A DNA stretch of 64,000 bases from Bacteroidales bacterium (GCA_017398125.1 JAFQHE010000070.1:1-64000), one strand, 5' to 3'. Positions 1-8,616 are shown, counted from the stretch's first letter. Translations and numbers: made by a program. Notes: a model not told the origin generated them from the letters alone.

Positions 1-516
1 ACTGAGCCAATTACGGCTATACCTGCCCCACATGACCATTGGATTGCAGAACTTGTCGGTATATTGGTTTACAATGCAGTCGAGTTCCGTCCCTGTCATT
101 GCGGATGTTCCCACAATCATACTATCATCAAGGAATGAACTCTTGCACTGTGTGGCAGCCTGTGCTGTCAGCCTGTTGTATTCCTTGGCGAATTGTTCGG
201 CATCATCGGTATATGCAATATCGCAAGAATTGATACCCCCTTTGCAGTTTTTTACAATCACGTTTATTGCAATGCTGTCATATTTGAAGAGTTTCTCTTT
301 TTCGGGTAGAATATAGAACTCTTTTATGTTGCTTGCAGCCTTTCCAATGCACCAACATAACAGGGCATTGAATTTGATTCCACGTCTCTTACTTGCCCTG
401 AGCAGCTTGGTTACATAGAATGTTTTTGTCAATGTAACCATTGGCATAGGAGAGGTCATCCAAAGCGAGAAGGCTTCGGCACGTGTGGTTTCTTGAGGAG
501 CTATTTCTATTTTCAT
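1..516 (-). CDS. CatA-like O-acetyltransferase, 3' end outside window
   Basis: The reading frame is open from an ATG at 516 to the window edge, giving the first 172 residues. The protein resembles the chloramphenicol acetyltransferase (CAT) family: an N-terminal segment with FSLW and TKTFYVTKL, then FNALLCWCIGKAAS, which fits the CAT core near the acetyl-CoA-binding trimer interface. Family members transfer acetyl from acetyl-CoA to a hydroxyl group. The diagnostic HHxxxDG catalytic motif lies near the C-terminus and is outside the window, so activity cannot be judged. Many Bacteroidales carry CAT-like proteins with no shown role in chloramphenicol resistance, so I make no resistance claim. 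The adjacent gene downstream of its start, an SDR oxidoreductase, is on the same strand but about 100 bases away. Confidence 0.75.
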   Translation of the reverse strand, partial: MKIEIAPQETTRAEAFSLWMTSPMPMVTLTKTFYVTKLLRASKRRGIKFNALLCWCIGKAASNIKEFYILPEKEKLFKYDSIAINVIVKNCKGGINSCDIAYTDDAEQFAKEYNRLTAQAATQCKSSFLDDSMIVGTSAMTGTELDCIVNQYTDKFCNPMVMWGRYSRNWLS

Positions 517-581
517 ATTATTATAGTCTTACTGTTATAATTTTGTGATAATATAGGTGCTGGCGGTTAATTTAGAGTTCC

Positions 582-611
582 CTAGTCGCTTCGCTCTGTC
601 GGGATGACTAG
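582..611. repeat. Short inverted repeat past the SDR gene
   Basis: The arms CTAGTC (582-587) and GACTAG (606-611) flank a loop containing the string CGCTCTGTCGGGATGA. It lies 10 bases beyond the SDR stop codon on the minus strand and could act as its 3' end, but no T-run follows. The core resembles small palindromic repeats scattered between genes in Bacteroidota; whether it recurs in this genome cannot be seen here. Confidence 0.35.
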
Positions 612-621
612 CAGCAATGGT

Positions 622-1338
622 TCAACTTGTCTTAATCCAGCCACAGTCTCCGTGGTAGATCATCTGCTTTGTCATTCCACCATCTATGCAGATATTCTCT
701 CCAGTAATAAAGCCTGCCTTGTCGCTGCAAAGGAATAGCACCATATTGGCAATATCCATAGGATCACCTACTCTACCGGCAGGTTGCTGCGAGGCATCGG
801 GACCATCATAAATGGTGTAGGCAGTATCTATCCAACCGGGAGAAATTGAATTTACCCTTGCTCGTCCCGACAGGCTGACAGCCAATGCGTGAGTGAGTGC
901 AGCAATGCCACCTTTGGCAGCAGTATAGCTCTCGGTCTGCGGCTGGCTCATACGGTCGCGTGACGAAGAGATGTTGATGATGGATGCACCTTCGGCCAAA
1001 TTGTTCTTTAGCAATTTTACCAAGTAGAAGGGTGCGGTTACTCCTACACTCAGGGCATACTGGAACTCCTCGTAGGAACATTCATCTATCCCTTTCATCA
1101 GTGGCAGGGCATTGTTGATAATGACATCCACTTTATTGTGGTTGCTCAGCACCTCGTATGCAAAAGCCTCCAATAACTCTTTCTTGGAGATGTCTCCAAC
1201 AAAATGTTCACCTTCCTGTTTATCAATTACATAAACTATAGCTCCATGAGAACGGAATTGGTCAGCAATGCATCGGCCAATACCGTTGGCACCACCTGTT
1301 ACTATGACTACTTTATCTTTGAATGTATACTTAAACAT
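622..1338 (-). CDS. SDR family NAD(P)-dependent oxidoreductase
   Basis: This is a 238-residue classical short-chain dehydrogenase/reductase. The N-terminal dinucleotide-binding motif GGANGIG follows the first strand (about residues 15-21). The catalytic serine lies in INISSSRD, the catalytic pair appears as YTAAK (YxxxK), and the family SPGW segment follows it. The C-terminal GENICIDGGMT is also typical. The enzyme would reduce or oxidise a hydroxyl/carbonyl substrate in the cytoplasm; the substrate cannot be read from sequence. An aspartate-free nucleotide-binding loop (VIDKQEG) leaves NAD versus NADP open. It stands alone, with the PTS-like permease 129 bases upstream on the same strand. 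Confidence 0.88.
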   Translation of the reverse strand: MFKYTFKDKVVIVTGGANGIGRCIADQFRSHGAIVYVIDKQEGEHFVGDISKKELLEAFAYEVLSNHNKVDVIINNALPLMKGIDECSYEEFQYALSVGVTAPFYLVKLLKNNLAEGASIINISSSRDRMSQPQTESYTAAKGGIAALTHALAVSLSGRARVNSISPGWIDTAYTIYDGPDASQQPAGRVGDPMDIANMVLFLCSDKAGFITGENICIDGGMTKQMIYHGDCGWIKTS

Positions 1339-1467
1339 AGTAATAACACTTATTATCTATAATTTTTCCATTATGATATATGGCTTTGAGGGGATGGCAG
1401 AGCATCATCCTCCGACCTGCCCATCTGATGACTCACCCCATGCGCTCACGCATGTCTACCTTGTTTT

Positions 1468-2487
1468 CTACCCATGCAATTTCATATCTCCATCATTGAC
1501 CCAACCAAGACGTTTCATAATCAAGTGAAAGAAGAGGCTGAGAATGGCTGGAGCTACAAAGTAGAGACCAATGATTTCAGCAAGAAGAATTGTATGATCA
1601 ATTGTTGCAGACATCGTGTCCCAACATCCGAGCGGCCCCACAAGGCCTGCTGTTCCCATACCGGCCCCGGCCGCATTGTTGGTCATCTTTAGCCCCATTG
1701 TGGAAACAGGGCCAAGTATTGCCGATGTAAGGGTCGGTGCAAGCCATATTATGGGCTTACGTGCAATATTTCCTATTTGCAGCATGGATGTGCCCAGACC
1801 TTGTGAGAGAAGGCCTCCTACCCCATTATCCTTATAACTGATTACAGCAAAACCAACCATTTGGGCACAACAGCCAGCAGTAGCGGCACCGGCAGCCAAT
1901 CCGCTTATTCCTATTGATATGCAGAGTGCCGCAGAACTGATAGGTAGAGTAAGCAAACAGCCGACCAAAACAGAGACAACTACTCCCATAATGAAGGGAT
2001 TGAGCATCGTTGCACGATTGATGAGATCCCCCAAAGAGATTACCCACACATTGATTGGAGCGCAACAATATTTTGCAAAGAGACCGCCGGCAACAACAGT
2101 AACCATGGGCGTAATAATTATGTCAACAGGTGTGCGTTTAGATACAAGTGTGCCAGCCTCTGCCCCAACAATTGAAGCAAGGTATGCTCCAATGGGTCCA
2201 CCAAACTGATAGCCAAGTGCACCAACAGCAATTGCTGATATTGTCACAAGCGGAGCACGCTTGAGACCAAAGGCAATGGCTAGTCCGATGGAACCGCCCA
2301 CAACAGGTGCTGACTGGAGGAGCACAGCAATATCCATAAGAAAACCAAAGCCGGGTATCAGGGCTATCTGCTTGATTATAAGACCAAGTATAAGTGAGCA
2401 GAAGAGGCCCATAGCCATAAAGCTGAGCGCATCAACCACATATACCTTGAAGAGCCTTTGGATTACCGGTTTATGATTGTTGTTCAT
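1468..2487 (-). CDS. PTS IIC-like sugar permease (EIIC_2 family)
   Basis: A 339-residue polytopic membrane protein with about eight to ten hydrophobic segments and many glycine-rich loops. It matches the pattern of the PF13303-type phosphotransferase EIIC family (N-terminal LFKVYVVDALSFMAMGLF, internal LISKRTPVDI-like loop, C-terminal GPLGCWDTM). In full PTS systems IIC carries the sugar while IIA/IIB phosphorylate it. No IIA, IIB, HPr or EI gene is nearby, and Bacteroidota usually lack a complete PTS, so it may be an unlinked permease with another energy source. The ATG at 2487 lies 50 bases past the stop of the upstream GH3 gene, so it could be co-transcribed with it. Confidence 0.75.
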   Translation of the reverse strand: MNNNHKPVIQRLFKVYVVDALSFMAMGLFCSLILGLIIKQIALIPGFGFLMDIAVLLQSAPVVGGSIGLAIAFGLKRAPLVTISAIAVGALGYQFGGPIGAYLASIVGAEAGTLVSKRTPVDIIITPMVTVVAGGLFAKYCCAPINVWVISLGDLINRATMLNPFIMGVVVSVLVGCLLTLPISSAALCISIGISGLAAGAATAGCCAQMVGFAVISYKDNGVGGLLSQGLGTSMLQIGNIARKPIIWLAPTLTSAILGPVSTMGLKMTNNAAGAGMGTAGLVGPLGCWDTMSATIDHTILLAEIIGLYFVAPAILSLFFHLIMKRLGWVNDGDMKLHG

Positions 2488-2536
2488 CTATTAAATCGCT
2501 TGAATATTTATTCTTGCATCTAAAATTAGCGATAGG

Positions 2537-4855
2537 TTACATATACTTCAACACCAATTCAGCAGCACGTTGCGAAAGCACTTGCCTACCCTCATATTTT
2601 CCTCCATTGTTGATGGTAAAACGGTACTTTGCAATATCATATCCGTTTGTGATGACATTGGGGAAGCTATTACCTTCTGATCGGGAGTCTGAAACAGATA
2701 ATTTTGTAGATCTCATTCCCATTTGTAAAAACATCTTCTCTGCGGTCTCTGCGATTGAAGCATAGCTGCGATATTTGCGCAACAAAAGTTGCAGATAACG
2801 CACGCAATCGCCTGTTTTGTAACCGGCAAACAACTGTTCAACAGTAAAATCAAGATTTTGTGCAAGGTCTCCACTAATATCTTTTTCATCAAGCAGATTA
2901 TGCAACTTATCTGAAAGTCTGATCTTTCCTCCGGCAACAAGTTCTGCCGCCTGTGGAAGCAATGTCAGCGCAGCGCTCATCTCCTTCAAATCATACTCTA
3001 CAGATGCCAATGAATCTGATTTTGAGCCAATAAAATGATGATACTCCTCACGGTATCTGTCGGGAAGAAGAACAGACTCCCCAACCTTAAAAGAGCCTAC
3101 TGAAACAGGAAGTAGACCTTTTGCAGGAATACCGCCAAATACGACCTGGGCAGCAGCAAAATTATTTACCTTATCATTGGAGTAACCAATCACATAAGAG
3201 GTAAAGTTTCTGTGATGGGCCATGTTTGCTACGGCATAAGGAGAGCCGAGATATACTGCAATCATAGGTTGTTCTGCAGCCCAATCAGTTATAAAATCAA
3301 TTTCCTCGGATATTAGGCCATAATTTATATATTGGCGTTGGTCTGTCTGGTTGAATCCGAAAATGACCAGATCATGATTTTTCAACCTATCACGCGCAGA
3401 TTTCAACTCAACCAAAGTGGCATCATTGCCAAGAATTAAGGTATCCACATGACCATATCTGTTTGCAAGCACACCAAATTCATGTCCCAATTGAGGATTT
3501 TTATATCCAACGTAGGCTACACGCTTACCCTCAAATGATACAGGAACACCATAGCCGGCAGAATTGTCATTAAAAAGGAGTGTAACCGACTCTTTTGAAA
3601 TTTGTTTTATCAGGTCGAGTTTCTTGTCCATTATACCATCTTTCAATTCGGTATCTGTAAACCTGTTCAGCTGCGAGATATCTATAAACGGATCATAACC
3701 CTTGTCAAAAACACCCAGGCGAGCCTTAAGAGCAAGCATCTTCTTTACCCTCATGTCAAGTCCTTCCATTGTAATCTCACCACGCTCCAAGGCCTGCTCA
3801 ATTACAGTGATTGATTCCTCTACATTTTCTGGCATAAGAAGTATATCTACACCGGCCTTGTATGCAGCCAAAGGAATATCTTTTTTCTCCAATCCGCTAT
3901 CTTTTGAAACTCCTTTCATATTAAGAGCATCAGTGCATATAATACCATCAAAACCAAGTTTTTTCCTCAGTAGTCCTGTAACAATAGGCTTTGATATTGA
4001 AGATGGGGTTCCCGACGGATCCAAGGCAGGAATACTCAAATGGGCAACCATTACCATATCCACACCATCGGCAATAAGCCGTTTGAAAGGATAGAGTTCA
4101 AGGGTATCCAACCGCTGGGCAGTAAAAGGCAAAACGGGAAGTGCCAAATGTGAATCAACATCTGTATCACCGTGGCCCGGAAAGTGTTTGGCCGAACCGG
4201 CAACACCACCATCGCGCATTCCTCGCATCATAGCAATACCATACAATGCTGCCTTCTCCTTATCTTCGCCAAAAGACCTATGGTTGACAATATGCTTTTG
4301 AGGATTATTATTCAAATCCAGAACCGGAGAATAGTTTACCTGAATCTTAAGGGCGCGACACTCCTGCGCAATGGATTTGCCGACCTCATACACCAAAGAG
4401 TCACTGCTGAGGGCTCCCAATTGTAGAAAGAACTGGAATGCGGGCATCTCTTGCCAACGCATGCTGGCCCCCCACTCTGCATCAAGAGTAACCAACATAG
4501 GAATTTTTGCCAGCTTGTTCAACTGGTTCAACCTTTCTACAGCAGGAATGAAAACATCACCCAAAGGAATCACCCCTCCTATCTTCTCCTTCCTGACAAG
4601 CCTGTTCTGGATAGCCTGCATCTCTTTACTATCTCTTGACGTAAAATCTATTACCATAATCTGGGCGATTTTCTCCCTTGTAGAAAGTTTTTTGAATATG
4701 GAATCTACCTGTCTGTCAATTTTATCCTTAGTTGGATATTTATATTTTCCACACTCTGACGAATCAGATGCAGCAAACAGTTCTGTATGAAGAGAAAAAC
4801 AGGAAAATAGTGAAATAAGTAATCCACATAGAAATAGATTTACAATTTTTTTCAT
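2537..4855 (-). CDS. Secreted GH3 beta-N-acetylhexosaminidase-like enzyme with degenerate C-terminal domain
   Basis: 772 residues with an N-terminal signal sequence (residues 1-28), so exported. The GH3 catalytic barrel carries the NagZ-type motif KHFPGHGDTD (223-232), whose Asp-His dyad replaces the acid/base of other GH3 enzymes, and the nucleophile region CTDALNMKGV (Asp309). A GH3 C-terminal alpha/beta domain follows to about residue 600. NagZ-type GH3 enzymes release beta-linked GlcNAc from peptidoglycan or chitooligosaccharides. Bacteroidota versions often continue into a beta-lactamase-like domain of roughly 350 residues. Here residues 620-772 look like a shortened copy: YDLKEMSAAL stands where YDLASxTK is expected, so the catalytic Ser and Lys are gone. 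Hydrolase function is well supported; the tail's role is unknown. Confidence 0.88.
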   Translation of the reverse strand: MKKIVNLFLCGLLISLFSCFSLHTELFAASDSSECGKYKYPTKDKIDRQVDSIFKKLSTREKIAQIMVIDFTSRDSKEMQAIQNRLVRKEKIGGVIPLGDVFIPAVERLNQLNKLAKIPMLVTLDAEWGASMRWQEMPAFQFFLQLGALSSDSLVYEVGKSIAQECRALKIQVNYSPVLDLNNNPQKHIVNHRSFGEDKEKAALYGIAMMRGMRDGGVAGSAKHFPGHGDTDVDSHLALPVLPFTAQRLDTLELYPFKRLIADGVDMVMVAHLSIPALDPSGTPSSISKPIVTGLLRKKLGFDGIICTDALNMKGVSKDSGLEKKDIPLAAYKAGVDILLMPENVEESITVIEQALERGEITMEGLDMRVKKMLALKARLGVFDKGYDPFIDISQLNRFTDTELKDGIMDKKLDLIKQISKESVTLLFNDNSAGYGVPVSFEGKRVAYVGYKNPQLGHEFGVLANRYGHVDTLILGNDATLVELKSARDRLKNHDLVIFGFNQTDQRQYINYGLISEEIDFITDWAAEQPMIAVYLGSPYAVANMAHHRNFTSYVIGYSNDKVNNFAAAQVVFGGIPAKGLLPVSVGSFKVGESVLLPDRYREEYHHFIGSKSDSLASVEYDLKEMSAALTLLPQAAELVAGGKIRLSDKLHNLLDEKDISGDLAQNLDFTVEQLFAGYKTGDCVRYLQLLLRKYRSYASIAETAEKMFLQMGMRSTKLSVSDSRSEGNSFPNVITNGYDIAKYRFTINNGGKYEGRQVLSQRAAELVLKYM

Positions 4856-4983
4856 AATAAATATTTCAACGATACTATCAATTAAAATAACTCAAAATCA
4901 ACATACAAATGCCAACATTACAGCATGATGACAAGATCTGGACACCTTTGCAACCTGGGAGTCTGCTTACTAGATCATATATA

Positions 4984-5014
4984 CAAAGATACAGGCAATT
5001 CTATTTTGTTGCAA
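4984..5014 (-). promoter_or_regulatory. Promoter of the GH3 gene
   Basis: Read on the minus strand, TATCTTTG (4984-4991) matches the Bacteroidota -7 box TAnnTTTG. TTG (5012-5014) sits 20 bases upstream, as expected for the -33 box. The start codon is about 130 bases downstream, which implies a long leader. The 307-base gap 4856-5162 holds this and the divergent promoter and nothing else I recognise. Confidence 0.55.
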
Positions 5015-5060
5015 CTCATTTGTACAAATACAACATGTTGTCTATGATCAAATGCTGATT

Positions 5061-5091
5061 TTTGATATGTTCCAATTAATTGCTACTTTTG
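5061..5091 (+). promoter_or_regulatory. Promoter of the lipoprotein-Nudix pair
   Basis: TTTG (5061-5064), 19 bases, then TACTTTTG (5084-5091): an exact fit to the Bacteroidota -33/-7 consensus. Transcription would start about 75 bases before the lipoprotein start codon. Confidence 0.7.
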
Positions 5092-5171
5092 TAGGGAAAT
5101 GAGAAAAATCATCATATAGATTCACTCATAATCAGTTAATTATTTTATCAAATCAATACGAGATGATAATC

Positions 5172-5585
5172 ATGAAAAAACTGTTTTTACTTCTACTGTT
5201 TGCAGTTGCACTATGCAGTTGTGAGACTTACCTCGACAAGTGGGATCCTATAGAGCTTGACAAGCAGGAGTTGACATTCTCTTCAAAAGGAGGAGTGCAG
5301 ACCATTTCTGCCCTCAATTACCCTACATGGTGGATAAATGGAGCTTATGAAGGAGACATATTTAGCACCGACAATTTTGTATATGCCACCTCTTCTGACA
5401 CTCTGACATACTTCAAGGATATTCTTGACGGTGAGTGGTATCATGCTGAAATTCCAAAAGAGAAGAGTGCCAATAACCGTTTGGTTATAACTGTTTATGA
5501 AAACACCACTTCAACCCCACGCCAGGCCTCAATCAACATGCAGGCAGGCAACGCATTTGCCTACATTAATATACATCAGCAATAG
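5172..5585 (+). CDS. Small lipoprotein, BACON-like
   Basis: The product (137 residues from the ATG at 5172; an ATG at 5163 would add three) starts with a lipoprotein signal: MKKLFLLLLFAVALCSC, with a lipidation Cys in the LCSC region. The mature part has the pattern LTFSSKGGVQTISA, then tryptophans (TWWING), and ends in alternating beta-strand-like residues. This resembles a BACON-type all-beta domain, which in Bacteroidota is found on surface glycan-related proteins, but the match is by eye and weak. A precise function cannot be given. It is followed nine bases later by the Nudix gene and shares its promoter. Confidence 0.7.
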   Translation: MKKLFLLLLFAVALCSCETYLDKWDPIELDKQELTFSSKGGVQTISALNYPTWWINGAYEGDIFSTDNFVYATSSDTLTYFKDILDGEWYHAEIPKEKSANNRLVITVYENTTSTPRQASINMQAGNAFAYINIHQQ

Positions 5586-5594
5586 TAAATAATT

Positions 5595-5999
5595 ATGAAA
5601 TCAGTCGAAGTAGCGGCTGCAGTTATATATAAAGAGGGCAAGTACTTTGCAACCCAACGCGGATATGGCGAATTTGAGGGAATGTGGGAGTTTCCGGGCG
5701 GAAAGATCGAACCCGGTGAAACACCCCAAGAGGCATTAAAACGTGAAATCCAGGAAGAGTTGGGCATTGATATTGAGATAAATGCCCATCTATGCACAAC
5801 AGAATATGATTACCCGTCATTTCACCTTACAATGCATTGCTACTTATGCAATATCTTCTCTGGTCAAATGGAGTTGCGTGAACACAAATCTGCACAATGG
5901 CTTGCTCCCGACTCACTTGATCAAGTCACATGGTTGCCTGCCGACAAGGAGGTCATAGAAAAGATCCGGTCACACACCCCTCCCGGAGTGAATCAATAA
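5595..5999 (+). CDS. Nudix hydrolase, MutT-like
   Basis: 134 residues carrying a complete Nudix box: GGKIEPGETPQEALKREI followed by QEELGID, which fits Gx5Ex7REUxEExGU, the Mg2+-binding and catalytic signature. The N-terminal strand VEVAAAVIYKEGKYFATQR and later GYGEFEGMWEFPGG are typical of the MutT/8-oxo-dGTP diphosphatase branch. These enzymes hydrolyse (oxidised) nucleoside triphosphates to the monophosphate and limit mutation. Length matches MutT (about 130). The gene overlaps by 70 bases a different frame that continues as a coding-like stretch to 6169. Confidence 0.88.
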   Translation: MKSVEVAAAVIYKEGKYFATQRGYGEFEGMWEFPGGKIEPGETPQEALKREIQEELGIDIEINAHLCTTEYDYPSFHLTMHCYLCNIFSGQMELREHKSAQWLAPDSLDQVTWLPADKEVIEKIRSHTPPGVNQ

Positions 6000-6169
6000 C
6001 CGAACCTGAAGATGAAACAGAGATAGACTACACAGACATCTTCAAAGATCTTGGGAAAAATGCTCCGAATAGACCGATTTCAATTTATGTAACAGACCAG
6101 GCAAAAGCAATACTTGAGTCAGCGAACACCGGAATAAACCAGGAGTATGCAAAACTTGTTGTAAAGTAA
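5930..6169 (+). CDS. Hypothetical small ORF overlapping the Nudix gene
   Basis: The frame runs from an ATG at 5930, inside the Nudix gene, to a stop at 6167-6169. The first 23 codons overlap Nudix in another frame and look non-coding. From 5999 on, codon use resembles real genes here and the peptide is well formed (EIDYTDIFKDLGKNAPNRP, then SIYVTDQAKAILESANTG). No ATG, GTG or TTG occurs in frame after 5930. Options are a true overlapping start, a rare start codon, or a gene that lost its 5' end. I do not recognise the family. Confidence 0.4.
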   Translation: MVACRQGGHRKDPVTHPSRSESITEPEDETEIDYTDIFKDLGKNAPNRPISIYVTDQAKAILESANTGINQEYAKLVVK

Positions 6170-6178
6170 CAGCTCTGT

Positions 6179-7054
6179 CTATTTCAAATAGAGGCTGAAG
6201 AATTTCCATATCTCTTCAGCAGTATCAATATCCTTGTCTGGCCATGCATGGGCTCCTCCAACGATCTCATACAGCCAGACTTGGTTTTTATTGGTACCAT
6301 TCACATATCTGTGTGCAATTACTTTATTCCTTTTGAGTGGCAATATTTCACGCTCTTCGTGTGTACATCTGTTCACGGCTGCCCATAAACCTACAGCAGA
6401 TGGCACTGCAATATATGACCCCCAACCATCTTTATTGGATGGATCGCCATTCCACTTAGATACAACATCTTCAGTTCCATGTATCTCAAGAAGTGGAACC
6501 GGAGCTGACGGCTTCAGCTCACGGTACATCCACTCCATTGTAAGACCTGCAATAGGCGCTACAGCAGCAAAAATGTCCGGAGCTTCATATGCAAGGAGAT
6601 AACTCATCTCACCACCATTAGAATGGCCTGTAACAAATACATTATGATGCGATAGTTTATGCTCTTTTTGGAGAGTTTTTACAAGTTTACGTGTAAATCC
6701 TATATCATCACGCTTCCAATTTTCATCAATATGGAAGGCATAACCTACAGCCCAGCAATGCTGCTCCTTGAAATCCTGCGGTCCGGTCGGATAACATACT
6801 GCAAAACCATATTTGTCTGCAACAGGATTGAATCCATATACCTCTGACGGAAAAGTTGTGACACCATAACCGTGAAATACAAGAACCAGAGGTGCATCGG
6901 GGGGCAAGTTTTGCGGTTTATAAAGATAATATGTGTACTCCACCCCTTTATGTTTGAGAGTATGTTCTGTAGTAATTCCTGAACCCGACGGCTCCTGGGC
7001 ATAAATGAAAATATTGATGCATAACAGCAGAATCGTAGTAAAAATATGCTTCAT
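6179..7054 (-). CDS. Secreted esterase, PHB depolymerase/LpqC-like alpha/beta hydrolase
   Basis: 291 residues with a signal peptide (MKHIFTTILLLCINIFIYA, then a probable cleavage site before QEPS). The alpha/beta-hydrolase nucleophile elbow is GHSNGG (GxSxG), and an oxyanion region FHGYGV precedes it. LEIHGTEDVVSKWNG supplies the acid region and GGAHAWPD the catalytic histidine. The architecture matches the short polyhydroxybutyrate-depolymerase-like/LpqC family, whose Bacteroidota members are often feruloyl or acetyl esterases acting on plant polysaccharides. The actual ester is unknown. The periplasm is the expected location. No polysaccharide-utilisation genes are adjacent. Confidence 0.8.
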   Translation of the reverse strand: MKHIFTTILLLCINIFIYAQEPSGSGITTEHTLKHKGVEYTYYLYKPQNLPPDAPLVLVFHGYGVTTFPSEVYGFNPVADKYGFAVCYPTGPQDFKEQHCWAVGYAFHIDENWKRDDIGFTRKLVKTLQKEHKLSHHNVFVTGHSNGGEMSYLLAYEAPDIFAAVAPIAGLTMEWMYRELKPSAPVPLLEIHGTEDVVSKWNGDPSNKDGWGSYIAVPSAVGLWAAVNRCTHEEREILPLKRNKVIAHRYVNGTNKNQVWLYEIVGGAHAWPDKDIDTAEEIWKFFSLYLK

Positions 7055-7100
7055 GATATACTGACTTTATAAATTATATACTGACTTAAATAATTTTATG

Positions 7101-7108
7101 CAAATTTA
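7101..7108 (-). promoter_or_regulatory. Probable -7 box of the esterase gene
   Basis: Minus-strand TAAATTTG fits TAnnTTTG and lies 47 bases before the start codon. No good -33 box is at the usual spacing. The 303-base gap 7055-7357 contains this and a hairpin, and no gene I can support. Confidence 0.4.
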
Positions 7109-7262
7109 CACTTAAAATATCAATTTATTGTTGATGCCGCCCTTCAACTCTGCCAAATACTATTCTTGGAATACCCATCTTCAAGCATATAATGTATTGG
7201 GCAATGCAAAGGATTGAGTTTTAACACATAAAAAGAAATCCCAAAGTTTGAAGGAAATGAGA

Positions 7263-7300
7263 TGAACCCCAAAAGTTTTAACTCTGACTTTTGGGGTTCA
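7263..7300 (-). terminator. Long perfect hairpin beyond the serine hydrolase gene
   Basis: Thirteen-base arms (7263-7275 and 7288-7300) pair perfectly around a 12-base loop. The hairpin is about 57 bases past the serine hydrolase stop on the minus strand. No U-run follows, so it may stabilise or end the transcript without being a classic intrinsic terminator. Confidence 0.45.
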
Positions 7301-7357
7301 CTCGACTGCGCGTGGACTCTGCTCCACTGATAAATATCTCTACGAATTTACCTGATG

Positions 7358-8524
7358 CTACTCCTTGATATATGAATTATAGATTGCATTGGTAAGAGTC
7401 TTAAGGAAGCTCTTTCCCTCTACCGGAGTGTAACCGTTAGTCATGGCAACAATTCCCCAACCATCTGCAGGACTCCATATCATAATACTGTTAAGTCCGT
7501 ATGCTCCACCTGTGTGACCAACCGGATAGCTGCCAGGAACATTATATTTCTCATCATCAATATAGTCAACAAACTCTTTTAGACAAAGTGCATACTGCTC
7601 GTCACCCTCATTTTTGATCATCCACACAGGAGTCTGCATTGCCTTTGCACTCTCCTCGGAGATAATGCGGATACCGTTATATTCACCATAGTTCATGTGC
7701 ATCATCATATAGACTGCAAGGTCATGTGCTGAGATCTTGACACCGCCTGTAGGCGAAAAAATTGGAGAAGAGTAACCGAATATATAGTTAGGCATCTCAT
7801 CAGCCCTGCTTCTGTAAGCACCTTCTGAAAGGAGATACTCACCATTCTCACGAGAATAGATCAGGGCAAACTTACTTGCATCAAGTGAATCAATATTATG
7901 ACCTCCATATAGACCAAGTTTCCAAATTACATTCTCCCTTACATAATCATCAAACCTTACCCCTGACACCTTCTCAAGTATTGTACCCGCAAGGTTAAGA
8001 CCCATATTTGAGTAGTTGTAACCCTCACCAGGTCTATATTGGAAATAGGACTCTTCACAATCACCGTAAACAGCCGGGTTCAAATGGTCAAGGGTAAAAT
8101 AATCCTCTTTATCCCTGATACTTGCAGTATGGGAAAGTACCATTCTCAATGTAATGGTATCATCAGGAAAATAAGGATTTCTTATTTTGAAACCTATAAG
8201 GTCACTTACATCATCGTCAAGTGAAATGATTCCTTTGTCTACAAGTTGGAGCAAAGAAGTGGCTGTAAATGATTTTGAAATTGAGGCAATTCTCATTACA
8301 TCATCATTTGCAAGAGGAGTTTTGGTCTCAAGATTCTTGTAGCCAAAAGAGTTGTTGTAAACTATCTTACCGTCTTGAACTACAGCTGCTGATATACCCA
8401 CAGCCTGAAACTCATCAAGAACCTCTTTAATTGCCACATCAGTAAGCTGTTCCTTTGAAGGGGAACATGCAGCCAGCAACATTGCCAATGCAAAAATTGC
8501 CAAGAAAAATTTTGAGTTACGCAT
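7358..8524 (-). CDS. Class C beta-lactamase-like serine hydrolase lipoprotein
   Basis: From the ATG at 8524 the product has 388 residues and a clear lipoprotein signal (MRNSKFFLAIFAL, then lipobox LLAAC). An upstream in-frame ATG at 8545 would add seven residues. The serine-hydrolase motifs of the AmpC/DD-peptidase fold are present: SISK (SxxK, about residue 81 of the short form), YSN in GYNYSNMG (YxN), and HTGGAYG in place of KTG. Such proteins in Bacteroidota are mostly D-aminoacyl or carboxylic-ester hydrolases, and only some hydrolyse beta-lactams. The lipid anchor puts it in the periplasm or at the outer membrane. It is transcribed alone. Confidence 0.88.
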   Translation of the reverse strand: MRNSKFFLAIFALAMLLAACSPSKEQLTDVAIKEVLDEFQAVGISAAVVQDGKIVYNNSFGYKNLETKTPLANDDVMRIASISKSFTATSLLQLVDKGIISLDDDVSDLIGFKIRNPYFPDDTITLRMVLSHTASIRDKEDYFTLDHLNPAVYGDCEESYFQYRPGEGYNYSNMGLNLAGTILEKVSGVRFDDYVRENVIWKLGLYGGHNIDSLDASKFALIYSRENGEYLLSEGAYRSRADEMPNYIFGYSSPIFSPTGGVKISAHDLAVYMMMHMNYGEYNGIRIISEESAKAMQTPVWMIKNEGDEQYALCLKEFVDYIDDEKYNVPGSYPVGHTGGAYGLNSIMIWSPADGWGIVAMTNGYTPVEGKSFLKTLTNAIYNSYIKE

Positions 8525-8561
8525 AATAGATCTATTTGTTTGCATTAAGTTAATTTATGTC

Positions 8562-8591
8562 CAAATTTAATCATTATATTTCTTAATTTTG
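8562..8591. promoter_or_regulatory. Divergent -7 boxes between serine hydrolase and GNAT genes
   Basis: Minus-strand TAAATTTG (8562-8569) faces the serine hydrolase gene and plus-strand TAATTTTG (8584-8591) faces the GNAT gene. They are only 14 bases apart, so polymerases at the two sites would compete. Neither has a convincing -33 box. Confidence 0.45.
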
Positions 8592-8616
8592 CAGAAATAA
8601 TCACAAAATTTAGAAT

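Noticed and set aside
1..516. Chloramphenicol resistance gene
   Set aside because: The family is right, but the catalytic region is outside the window and many chromosomal homologues have no shown resistance role.
1468..2487. Evidence for a functional phosphotransferase system
   Set aside because: Only an IIC-like membrane protein is present. No IIA, IIB, HPr or EI gene is in the window.
7358..8524. Beta-lactam resistance determinant
   Set aside because: The serine-hydrolase fold covers many non-lactamase esterases and peptidases, and the KTG position is HTG. No resistance claim is supported.
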